DNA from: Malachius bipustulatus
Lineage: Eukaryota; Arthropoda; Insecta; Coleoptera; Melyridae
DNA length: 64,000 nt
Direction: 5' to 3'
Assembly: GCA_910589415.1 (NCBI GenBank)
Contig: OU342633.1
Coordinates: forward strand, 34,912,210-34,976,209
The notes beneath the pieces were generated by a model. The model saw only the letters and a program-made list of their open reading frames with translations, was not told the DNA's origin and made no database searches. Positions 35,215 to 46,590 of the stretch are shown piece after piece (the stretch's first letter is position 1; the number at the start of each line of letters is the position of its first letter). The position numbers were made by a program, and so were the translations under genes.

Positions 35215-35850
35215 ATCAAGTTTTTTTTTGTCTTGTCAAGACCAGCAATGAGTCCCCCACGACAAGCTACCACTAAGTCAGTACAAGGACTCCATGACAA
35301 GGACATTTGGGACATAGTGCAGCTGGTCCAGTTAACTGATGCCCTTTGGAAAATACGCACGCCTCTGTACCTCTTGGTAGGGATACTCCGATCCATGGAC
35401 TTGACAGTTTTTTTTTTTCGAGTGGACTCACGAAGAAACTGTGAATCTGGTTTGGTGTTAAGTTAAACCGAGCAGATCGTTTTTGTCTAGAAGAAATAGA
35501 GTGGGCGACAACACCGAGTCCTGGGGCACTATCAAGTTTTTTTTGGCTTGTCAAGACCAGCAATGAGTCCCCCACAACAAGCTACGCTACCACTAAGTCA
35601 GTACAAGGACTCCATGACAAGGACATAGTGACAGCTGGTCCAGTTAACTGATGCCTTTTGGAAAATACGCACGCCTGTGTACTTCTTGGTACGGATACTC
35701 CGATCCATGGACTTGACAATTCTTTTTTTCGAGTGGACTCACTAAGAAACTATGAATCTGGTTTGGCGTTAAATTAAACCAAGTAGATCGTTTTTATCTA
35801 TAAGAAATAGAGTGGACGAGTCCTGGGGCACTCCTGGGTTAGTGGCATAA
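35215..35850. repeat. 316-bp direct duplication
   Basis: Copy one starts at about 35216 and copy two at about 35532. Shared segments include CTTGTCAAGACCAGCAATGA, TCCATGACAAGGACAT, AAATACGCACGCCT and CGATCCATGGACTTGACA in the same order. Copy two has small deletions. Frames in both strands are crossed by the repeat and have no motif. Confidence 0.9.
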
Positions 35851-37205
35851 GAGTTAGAGGGTGATTCGTCTATAATCGGGGAGAAAACTTGAGATCCCAT
35901 TACAGAGAAGAAGGAGGAAGACAACAGAATGGTATTTTATACAGCCAACGCTTCTCCAAACTTTTCAATTGATGCACTCAGAGCTCGAGGTGAGTGAGAT
36001 AAGTCATCAAGTCGGCGGTGGATCTGTGGATCGACCAGACCGGAAACCGTACTGGTGGTCACTCAAGAGTCCCAGCTTGCTCCAGACGAGAAATAATTTC
36101 TGCTTTGATCATCATTTTTTCCCTCCCCTTTGGGGACGTGTTGTAGGTATAAGAACATCAGACTTCCAAGACCATAAGAGAATTTTAATTTTCTGCTGTC
36201 TCAAGTCTCAAGCAAAATTGCAAAAGTCTAGAAACATTAGCCAGGCTTTATTAAAGCGCTCGGTCACCATGTAAAATTACCATATCCACGTAATAAATCT
36301 TTAATTGGCGATTTTCTCACGTACATCGAATCAAATAACAGAGTCTAGGCGGTATTTTATTTATACCCGTACCCACCACACACACATACACACACGTTAT
36401 TAAGCCGAGCTCGACGCCGGTTCTCACAGCAGAAGACGCACGGCAGAGCCGTGGCCGGCACCTTGGAACCACCAACCTGCTCGCGCCACGTTTTGTTATG
36501 TGAAAAAACAACGCTCGCACAGTAAATGTAACGATAACTAGAACCGCATTCTTCAAATGCCGTTAATCTCACTACGTTTCGTCTAAAAAACATAAGGACT
36601 CTTCATAAGGCCATATATACCGGTGCTGATGCCGGTGATATTATTATTAATAACCACGAACCGGCCTGAGCTGCAAATTCCTCCTTCGCAAAACACAACT
36701 CGCCCTTGATGCTTGCTAGATGCTTGCTGCACCAGTAAACATAATGAGGTATGCTGATGAGGTCTAAAAAAGTCGCCACGGCAATCGTTGGCATCATTTA
36801 CAATTCTTATATCATTAGAGTATTATTTGAAGGATTAAAAATGACTTTATGCCATTTTTGCTGTTCGGTTTTCTTTCTGCAAAAAAAAGAATTCTGACCG
36901 ATCGATCGATCACTGTCATAGAAAGAAAAATGAACTGCTTATTCCCGGTCTTTTCAAATTAAACCATACGCCTTGCCAGGACTAATGACATGAAATCGTT
37001 TTCTATGACACGGACATGATGTGTACAAATGGTCAGTAGGCAGTAGTGGGCGACACTTTGATGCATTATCGAGTTAAACAAATGAAACTTCATATTAGAG
37101 ACAATAATTTCTTCGAGCTGCAAGTTTCGCATCAAAATGTAGGTACCTACAACCAAGCAAAGATAAAAAAGAAATTAAAAGAATAATATAAAATTTGTAT
37201 CTTCC
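35850..37205. other. Unique sequence, no supported gene
   Basis: Contains a CA-rich stretch (CACACACACATACACACACG near 36377) and a GC-balanced block at 36400-36560. The 101-codon frame at 35969-36274 has no motif. Nothing else can be supported. Confidence 0.3.
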
Positions 37206-37209
37206 TCTG

Positions 37210-40030
37210 TTGCTAGAGCCGGTGACTAGACATAATAAGTGAGCAATGACTAAGTTTAATGTTATCACTAGCATTAGAGGGTAGTCAATATCAATATAGT
37301 GACTTTCAGAATTAGCCGAATAAAGCGAACAGTGATAATTAGGAAGATGAACTGAAACCCCAATCATGAGCTCAAATATGTAAAATAAATGTAATGACTA
37401 GACATGAAACATTAGCAGTGCTATTGACTAAAATGACTAGGTAATCAATAAAATAGGTATTAGCTTATCGAAATATCTGTATTAGGTGCAGTGACTAGAG
37501 CGTAAAACTTTAGTGACTAGACAAAAATAGAAATTATGACTAGTCAAAAAAAAAAAAAAAAACTGGGCTTATATTAGGAAGACTTGCTTAAAACAGAGTA
37601 ACCTAAGGTACTTAAGGAACTTAAGTAGTGACTAGGACATAAACCTTTGGTTGATAGACAAAAAAAAACAGGATTTGTGAATAGTAAAAATGAAAAACCT
37701 GAGCTTGTACCGGGTACATAGGACAATTTAAGCACCGCTGCAGTGACTAGACAAAAATACGATTAGTGACTAGGCACAATTTAATAAATCTGAGCCAAAC
37801 TTAAAAATAATTGCGGATTGTTTAAAGTAAAGAGCAATTTAGGATTTTAAAAATAGAATTTGTGACTAGTGAAAATGAGAATAACTGATTAACTTTAAAA
37901 AAAAAATCGAGTAGTAGTGACTAGGGCTAGAGCTTACTTTAGTGACTAGAAACTAGACCAAAATATAACTTGTGACTAGTCATAATGAAAAACCAAAGTT
38001 GATATTAATGATTATTGTTTAAAACAGAACAAGTGAGTAGCAGTGACTAGTGATAAAATCTTCACTATAGAGAAATATCGAATATCTACCTAGTCAAATT
38101 AAAAAAGGGCACTCTGACTAGACAAAAAGAAGTTGTGCCTAGTTAATTTTATCAATACACCATAACAATTAAAAACAACGAATTGGGCCACAGTGACTAG
38201 AGCATGTAACTTAAGTGACTAGAAAAAAAGAAATTATGCCTAGTTAATTTTACAACTGCATCAAAGCGATTAAAAACAACGAATATGGGCCATATAGTGG
38301 CTAGAACATGTAACTTCAGTGACTAGGCAAAGATTCTAGTTTACAAGAAAGAAATGTAAAGTAGCGAGTAGCAGTGACTATGGCATTAACTCTCAGTGAC
38401 TAGACAAAAGGAAGTTGTGCCTGGTTAATTTTACCGATGCACGGTAGCAATTAAAAACAACGAATTGGGCCACAGTGGTTAGAACATGTAACTTCAGTGA
38501 CTAGACAAAGATCCTCGTTTACAAGAAAGGAATGTAAAGTAGCGAGTAGCAGTGACTATGGCATTAACTCTCAGTGACTAGACAAAAGGAAGTTGTGCCT
38601 GGTTAATTTTACCGATGCACGGTAGCAATTAAAAACAACGAATTGGGCCATAGTGGCTAGAACATGTAACTTCAGTGACTAGCTAAGATACTCGTTTATA
38701 AGAAAGGAATGTAAAGTAGCGAGTAGTAGTGACTAGGGCATAAACTCTTAGTGACTAGACAAAAAGAGATTGTACCTAGTTAAATTCACCAATTTACCAA
38801 AACAATAATTGAAGGCAGCGAAATGGGTCATAGTGATTAGAACATGTAACTCGAGTGACTAGACAAATATAGTCAAATTATAAAACGACGAAGAAATCCA
38901 GTGTCTAGTAACTAGTGAATGATTGTCTAGCTTGCTAGACAAAATAGAATGTGTTAACAAGTGAGTGGATCATAAGAGGAAGCTGACAAGGTGACTAGAC
39001 AAAAAGGGATGAAATATCTAGTGATTGCATGGCCCATAAGACACTTGTAAAAACGAGTCAAAAATAAAATATAGTGTTACTGCCTTGAATTTGGGCTATA
39101 AAATTAGACATCTTGACTAGACAAAAAAGAATATGATTACCGTAAAACAAACTAGAAACATATAAAAAATAACTAATAAAATGACTAAAAATTGATTAAG
39201 TGAAGACAAAAATACTATCGGTACTTCTGTAACAGATAAATCGAAATGTGACTAGACAAATAAAAAAACACCTGGCGCTTGTGATTAAGGACTAAGAGTG
39301 AGACATGATTTGACATTACACGGTGATTAGAGCAAAATCTGGTGACACTGAGGTAACAAAAGGGCATAGTGACTAAACACTCTGTGTTGAATCTCTCAAT
39401 TTACCATCCTGGTATGAAAATTACCGATAGGTATTAAACAAAAAATGGCCGTGGCGGTGACTAAGTCGTCGATTGTGACTATAACATGAAATACATAATA
39501 TATCAAGCGAGTATACAAGTAAAAAACTGGATGATTAAAATAAATACTTCGAGTACTTCTACCTAACAAGTAGAGAAGTTTTACTAGTCATAAAGTTATA
39601 GTATACCACCTAGACCTAGAGACAAAGACCTAAAAGAGACATGACTAGTCAAAACCTAATGATCAGAGTGATCAATGAACATAGTGGAAATAAAATATTA
39701 TTCCAGAAATCATGATTAGACAAAAAAAGTTGTGACTAGCGACCAAGTAAGTGACTAGACAAAAAATTTATCTGGTGCTTAATAACCAGCCCAGTGACTA
39801 TAGGCCTTTGCTGGAATTCTGTTACGACTATTTTGTATCAAGAGATAGTGATAGTGACTAAACAACATCTTAAAAGTTGCGATTAAGTGATCTAAGGCAC
39901 GATTATGCCCAATTATTATAAAACAGATAGTGACTTAACCGGTAGGTACTATAATACTACCACTAACACTACTTGCAGTGACTAATGACGGTGATTGGTG
40001 ACAAGTGACTAAGTGACTAGACACTAGTTC
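37210..40030. repeat. GTGACTAG-dominated array
   Basis: About thirty GACTAG words, most in the phrase GTGACTAGACAAAA, are scattered every 30-150 bp over 2.8 kb. A tighter sub-array at 38100-38830 has a 178-bp unit (anchors GAAGTTGTGCCTGGTTAAT at 38411 and 38589) containing AATTAAAAACAACGAAT, GGGCCACAGTGGCTAGAACA and TAAAGTAGCGAGTAG. The rest is too diverged for a single period. No ORF longer than chance. It is an old satellite in which the GTGACTAG core has survived better than the spacers. Confidence 0.85.
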
Positions 40031-40860
40031 TAATTCCTAAACCTGAACTCTTGTAACTGATATTAGTTTTCATGTATCGGTACTGGTAGCTCTAGCTCCC
40101 ACCACTCATGATGAATCCTTACACAATCATAGACCTAAACTACCCCTGAATGAAGGGAAAAACAGAAGTAGGTTAATGAGCGCACAACACAAACAGAACA
40201 TGCTGAAAAATAGCCTGAAACGGTTGTTAATGGGCAATAAAAAATCTAAAAAAAGGGTTAAAAGACAAACAGATGTGTGAGATGTAAGCAACATGATCTA
40301 CCTATGTAAGTACGTTGTCTAGAGCCAATAACAGGAGGAGATTTGCGTTATCACAACAAAACAGAGAGGGGGGGGGGGCACACAGTAATGTGACACAGAC
40401 AAAATGAAGTCTAAACAAATAATTTAGTACTTACTTTTGAGTGTATTTAACCGTATATGTCGGATAGAGTCTGAAAAAAATTACCACCATCAGATAATAT
40501 CTCATTCGGGGAAAATTAGGCATATTAATTATTATTATAATCTCAAATTATTTACTACCATCTGATGAAGGCTCAGCTTGAGTCAGATCAGAGAGCGAGC
40601 GAGTAATCTGGGTAAAAGTAATTTTCGTGTTAAAATTGAATCCGTAATGATGTCCGCGTATATTTATAAAGTCAGTGCACCTAAAAAACGTGGAAATAAT
40701 AGCGCTCCACTTCCTAGTTTTTGAAGGCGAAGCGAACAATAATAATTAGTTCGCCTTAGATAAGCTGACATGTTTGGCCCGCTGCCAGGGGTGGCTATAA
40801 TTCTTTATAGTGTGCGCTTAATAGAAATAAAACAGTCCCGTCGTGGGTCAATCTCATTCA
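40030..40860. other. Unique sequence, no gene seen
   Basis: AT-rich, with a G11 run at 40368-40378. No supported coding sequence. Confidence 0.35.
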
Positions 40861-40869
40861 ACAGAACAC

Positions 40870-41976
40870 TGAATTGGATGTTATCAATGGCGCTAACTAC
40901 CCGTCTCCTTTTTCCCCTGGAAATGTTAATTTTATTTACAAGCGGGATGGGGAAGCCCCGGTACCTATTCATGATAGTACCCATTTTAGAGGTAATGGTA
41001 GTATTTTGAGAGAGAAAAGGGAATTGTTGTCTTCTATTAATTTCAAACGAACACCATAAAAATAAGCCAATCTACTTAACTTTGACCATTTTTATTTTGA
41101 GTACCGTTGAGTACCAACTTGAGCACCAATAGAGCACCCGTTAATGGATGTTCTATGGGTGTTCTAGAAAAATAGAATAAAGCTAAAATGCGTTAACAAT
41201 GACCATATAATTTTAATCACCGCTGCTGAGCACCAACTTGAACATCAAAAGAACACCCGTGTACTGATTGATGTTCTATGGGTGTTCTGAGGAGCCCGGC
41301 GGGGAACGTTGTAAAAAGGCCGCTGTCAGAAAGATGGTGGCATCAGGGGCACTTTTCTTTTCTGCCGAACCATTCTTGTTTTCAGTGGCGCTAATCATAA
41401 TTCTGAGAGAGAGAGAGAGAGAGAGAGAGAAGAAAAAAGTGGGGAATCAGAGTAACAGCAGTTACAAGTGCGCTAGCTAACCGTCTCCTTTTTGCCCTTG
41501 GAAAATTAAATTTTAAACACACACAGGATGGGGAAGCCCCGGTACCCATTCATGATAGTACCATTTTAGAGGCAGTTGTAGTATTTTGAGAGAGAAAACG
41601 GAATTGTTGTCTTCTATTAATTTCAAACGATCACATAAAAAATAAGCCAATCTACTTAACTTTGACCATTTTGATTTTAGGTACCGTGGAGTACCAACTT
41701 GAGAACCAATAGAGCACCCGTTCACGAATGTTCTACGGGTGTTCTAGAAAAATAAAGATGAAGCAAAAATTCGTTAGTAGGTAGAGCTCCTGAGCACCAA
41801 CTTGAGCATCAAAAGAACACTCGTGTACTGATGTTCTACGGGTGTTCTGAGGTGCCCAGCGGGGAACGTTATAAATGGGGCGCTGTAGTCAGAAAGATGG
41901 TGGAATCAGGGGCGCTTTTCTTTTCTGCCCAGTCATTCTTGTTTCCAGTGGGGCTAATCGTATTTCTGAGAGAGAC

Positions 41977-42020
<44 letters not shown>

Positions 42021-42060
42021 AAGTGGGAAACCAGAGTAAGAGCAGTTACAAGGGGTGTAT
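40870..42060. repeat. 578-bp direct duplication with GA microsatellites
   Basis: CCGTCTCCTTTTT is at about 40902 and 41480. Shared segments include GGATGGGGAAGCCCCGGTAC, ATTCATGATAGTACC, AATTGTTGTCTTCTATTAAT and AATAAGCCAATCTACTTAAC. Each unit also holds two diverged copies of a GAGCACCAACTTGAGCA-type phrase followed by an inverted pair (GAACACCCGT and ATGGGTGTTC), and each ends in a GA microsatellite (41405-41430 and 41967-42018). The short frames that end in GA-encoded Arg-Glu repeats are not genes. Confidence 0.9.
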
Positions 42061-43950
42061 GGAATAAAACACCCTTTGGGATGAAAAAAAAAAACCGCTC
42101 AGGTTGAGGCAGACCACCGCCTAAACATAGACCTTTAGAGAGAGGTACCGAAATCGTCAGCATAAGAGAGGAGGGTACGGCTCGCTTCACATTTATTCTG
42201 GGGTTTTGGGCTGGAAAAGAAGCTGGCTAGTGTATTGAAAAGGCAAATGTCCACAGTCAGTGGTCAGAGGACGAAATGAAGGAGGTCGAGCACCTCTTCT
42301 CACATCTACCTTCCTTATAGTTCACTAGGTGATGTTTTGTCCTCTCTCTCGTCATTTTATTTATTCTTCTCCTCACCGCGATAGCTGGGAAAAGGGTCTC
42401 ACCCATAAAATCAGACTTCCCCCTTTGACTACGACTACATAATTTGTTACACTTTTTGGCTTATAAAGAAAATTTATTTACACAATTTTGGATCAATATT
42501 TATGATCTCTGACCGCCCAATTTTGATTCAGTAAGGGGGCCGTCAAACAGCCCTCGACCCCAGCGTCATGCAATAAAAGTTGGATCACCTTCTACCTATA
42601 TCTCGGACCTCTTTGATCGCTCGGTCTTCTTCAGTCTCCATAGAATTAGAAAGTCAACCACTTAACAGCTAGTGAAGAAGATGAGGCTACAAGGCTCTCG
42701 TGTCAAGAAAGGTGTCAGGTGTGGGATGAGTGGGTGACGGTACAAATGTGATTCCAACGAAAATAATGCCACCATGCAACCAAATGAAATACGTGAACTT
42801 CCTTTGACAAATTTGGTGTTCTTGTCGTTCTCCCACACAAGCCGAAAAGTTTTTGACACGTTCAAGATGAATGTCTGATCGCTGGACCTTTGTCAAGTTC
42901 ATGTTATCCTCATCCAGAAAATCGCTTGACACAGAAAAGAGTTACCACTTAAAAATCAGAAAGATTTATTTTTTCATCATGGACCAATCTGGTTTGTTTA
43001 TGTCTCAAAAAAACCCTGAAATTGTAGTTTTTTTCCACAATATGAGCGCCTTTTAATCCCCCATCCAGATTTTTTTGCGATTTCAATCCCTGGGCTTTCG
43101 TCCCTCAGGTTTCGGCTTGAAGATAGCCCATGATTTTGAAAATCGGTTAAAAATACTATCGAGTACCTACAGAAAAAATAATCCCAATCAATAAATAATT
43201 TTACTTGAAGCGTTGACACAATTTTCTTGACGGCGCAGTGAAAGACTAAGTAGGTATAGTTTACCAATAGACCGAAATTTATCGATGAACCATATCTTAT
43301 TATTAGCCACCACGAATAAGTATAACACGAGCTGCCCCAGTTGTTGACTACTGACAACTGGCGCTCCCCCATCCAAGGGGTTAATGAATGCCCGGGTCAA
43401 AGAGGGGAAGGTGGTCCGAGGGATAAACGTTTACCCCGAGGGTCGGCTCAAAGCACGCCCTTCCTTGGATATGCCCGGGCTTGTCCTCTAAAAGAGACGA
43501 GTCTCGGGAGTTTGTTATTGGAACAAAATGTGTGATGATGCGAAATGTCAATTTCGCATATTAACCAACCGTCCTGTAAATAGAGCGACGACGGAAAGAA
43601 TGCGAGTGTGCGATTGATCGACTGAGGAGGGGGGCGGGGATCACTTGACGTCACCGATGTACTGTTTTTTTCACTCACTGCTCATGGCAGTTCGCTGACA
43701 AATTAAAACGTCGTGTACGGATTCCGACTCTTGTGGAATAATTTTATGAAGCCCTACAAGAGATGGTTTACCACGCAATTATACTAGGAAACCGGTGAAA
43801 GCTGAGATAGTCCGGTTATTTTTTTCAACCCCTAATTAACTCGCATTGCCTTGTTAAAGATGACATTAGCTAATTGAATCGAACAAGTTACTGTGGTTCT
43901 CTACAAGAAACAAAAAAAAAACATAAAGACATGTCATAAAGTCTTAACTC
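42060..43950. other. Unique sequence, no supported gene
   Basis: Mixed composition with several open frames on the minus strand (the longest 124 codons at 42998-43372), none with recognisable motifs. A GC-balanced block lies at 43330-43650. Confidence 0.3.
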
Positions 43951-43959
43951 CCCATCAAA

Positions 43960-45720
43960 GTATTCGATTCAACCAAATCGCAGCAATCTGTCATTTTGTG
44001 ACGTCTGACATCTACATAATCTCAAATTGCTTTGAATTTGTGACGTCTTTTTACAAGAATGACAAAAAGTCTCTCATCCAGTTAACCAACATCTTATTTT
44101 GACAGGGATTCAATTCTGTGATAAGTATCTCAAATCTCCCGACTTATGAAGTGTCATTTTGTGACGTGTCCTGAATCTAAATATAGCCAACCTAACCTGT
44201 TTTGGTATCATAACCATGCAGTATCATTTTGTGACGTCATGATATAATGTTCGATACACTGATGTCATTTAATTAAGTAATCGTGTCGTTGGAAATTGGT
44301 CTCGAAGGTCAAGAATACCTACCTATTTCCCTTCCTGGTTCACTGCAACGCGGGGAGAAGGAAGAAGGACGAGAGCCTGCGATCAGCAAGAAGTAGAAGT
44401 AACAGGAAAGCTCGAATTGTTGGTTCGTTCGTCATTGGAGTAGTCAGCTACTCTCCCCAAAACTGGGCATCGAACCTTAGAATATTAACTAATGAGACTT
44501 ACACCTCGTTAAATACTCGTTTCGTCGGGAATCGTCAGATTTCCTCCACAAATCGTGCCGTAACAATTAATTACTCGTGCATTTGTGAACATTAAATCTT
44601 ATTGCAACGTTTGAGAAGTAAAGCATTCGAAGTTTACTGTATGCTCCTGTTCAAATGTAGGGAATAAGCCCTGGTCCGTCACCCTATGATAACATTTTCT
44701 ATATTATTTAATCCACCTTTAAGCATAATATTCGCTCAACAAACGAAATACATAGTCCAAACTTGGGTCCCTTAACAGTCTCTCAACTCTATGATATCTC
44801 AAATACCTGACACATGAAATTTGTCATCTTGTGACGGCTCAGACATCCAAACCTCTCCGATTTGACGTCAGGTTTACATATTTCTGGGGTCATGTGGTCA
44901 TGGGGCCAGTCCGGCCAGTATCATTTTGTGACGTCTTAGGCGTCTTAACTAACTAAATTGTCTTCAGTTTGTGACAATATATACAACGTCTCTTATCCTG
45001 TTAACTATGCAGTTGTTACCAGAACCAGTACCATTTTGTGACGCCTCAGACATTTATCTTAAATTGCGAGTTAAATTGTTTCCAATTTGTGACGTCACGA
45101 TAAAAGAATGATACAACGTCACTAAATTCTGTGGTATCTCAAATACCCGACATGAAATTTGTCATCTTGTGACGTCTCAGACATCCAAATCTCTACAATT
45201 TGACGTCAGGTTTAAATCTTTCTGTGACATATCGTAGTTTGTCTTGTAGTACCGGGGCCAGTTCGGCCAGTATCATTTTGTGACGTCTGTTAGGCCTCTA
45301 TTGTCTTCAGTCTGTCACAGTAGTAGTACTACACAAGAAAGATAAAATATAACGTCTCCTGTTAACCAAAATGTTTTATCGCAGTTAAATCTTCCATTCT
45401 ATGATTCCTCAAACTTCTTCTCTCTGAAAATTTTTGTGTTGAAGTCTTTTACCAGAGGCAGTATCAATATGTGACTTCTTAAAATTCGAAATATATCGAA
45501 TCTGATTTTCATTTTTTATCTGAAATCTTGCAGTCTGGTACTAGGACCAGAACCATTTTGTGACGTATGCAATGACAACGTCCCTCATCATATTAACAAA
45601 AATCTTATTTTGAAGTAAATCTTACTTCTGTGATATCTCAAACCTCAGGATTCAGAACTTTGTCATTTTGTGACGTGTCATAACAGAAACATCTCAAATC
45701 TGACGTCACGCGTTTATTTT
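43960..45720. repeat. TGACGTC-centred degenerate array
   Basis: The phrase CATTTTGTGACGTC or a close variant occurs about sixteen times (for example near 43995, 44150, 44224, 44920, 45029, 45270, 45553 and 45660), with TTTGACGTCAGG variants at about 44868 and 45199 and full TGACGTCA palindromes near 44231, 45090 and 45698. Other shared words are ATCTCAAAT.CC.GACA and AACGTCTCT.ATCCTGTTAAC. Spacing is irregular, 60-250 bp. TGACGTCA is the classic CREB/ATF site, so this is either a cluster of such sites or a satellite that happens to contain the word. Confidence 0.75.
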
Positions 45721-46590
45721 TCTACGACTTCTTAATCTTGTAGGGTGGTCTATTTATAAGCGATTTGAGGAGGAGCTCCATCATGCTAGAACCTGTTCGT
45801 GATCAAAGAAGCTGCGGTAATGAATAAATATGTCTATGTCCATAAAAGAAGAAGACTGCTAATTATTAAAAGATTATTTTCTGATAGCGAGCATGTCTGG
45901 ATGACATTGCAGGCGTCTTCCAAGCCGCGGGCGGTTAATTTCTCCGGATTAAATTAAAACACGGAAGCCGCAAGTCCTGTCAAAATATCCGTTGCCGTGA
46001 TTGCCGCGCGGCTAAGGCGCCCCGCTAATCGCGTGCCCGCGAAGAATGTCAATTGAATTCAAACGGCGACGATCTCCTGGCACGTCGCGGCGACTTTTTG
46101 TGGTCCTTTTGCGGCCGGCTTAATAGGAGATTTAACTGATTCAAGAGATGCGTAATATGTTGTAGCGACACCTCAATTAACCGTCACATGTTCCGCATAA
46201 TCGAGCGCTGTTTTCGTCGTGTCTCTCACGCTGTTTGACCAAGATTCCAATCTGTGGTAGCCTTGTCAACGTCATACAAACACAAGCGCCCCGGTTCACA
46301 CTAATTGCACGTGTAATGTGTGTGGTGTCGGTGGCTGTTGCATCAAAGCCTTGCCTTTTCAATTTTCGCATAATGGAGATCTCTGATTTATGAATGTGTG
46401 TGTGTGTGGGTATCTCATTTACACACCTGCCTGAAGTTGGTGCTAGTGAGCCAGTAGCTGATGGTGCTATTACTATTATTGTACGCTTGTTTGTTGATGA
46501 GATTTATCAAGTATGCACTCCGGTGAATTATTTTATTACAAAGTTCCTTTTAAAATCAGATTTTAGTTAATCTATGTGTTGAGGTTCCGA
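45720..46590. promoter_or_regulatory. Unique island, candidate enhancer
   Basis: High-complexity GC-balanced DNA at 45840-46380 with homeodomain-type words (GGTTAATTTC, GGATTAAATTAAAAC, CTTAATAGG), CpG-rich stretches (GCCGCGCGGCTAAGGCGC) and no coding frame of note. A TG microsatellite lies near 46393. Texture fits conserved non-coding DNA; not proven. Confidence 0.25.

Noticed and set aside
42998..43372. 124-codon minus-strand frame
   Set aside because: Low-complexity aromatic-rich translation of AT-rich DNA with no motif or splice context.
43960..45720. Functional CREB enhancer as a firm call
   Set aside because: The TGACGTC words are part of a repeat unit, so their number alone does not show function; reported as a repeat and as a finding to test.
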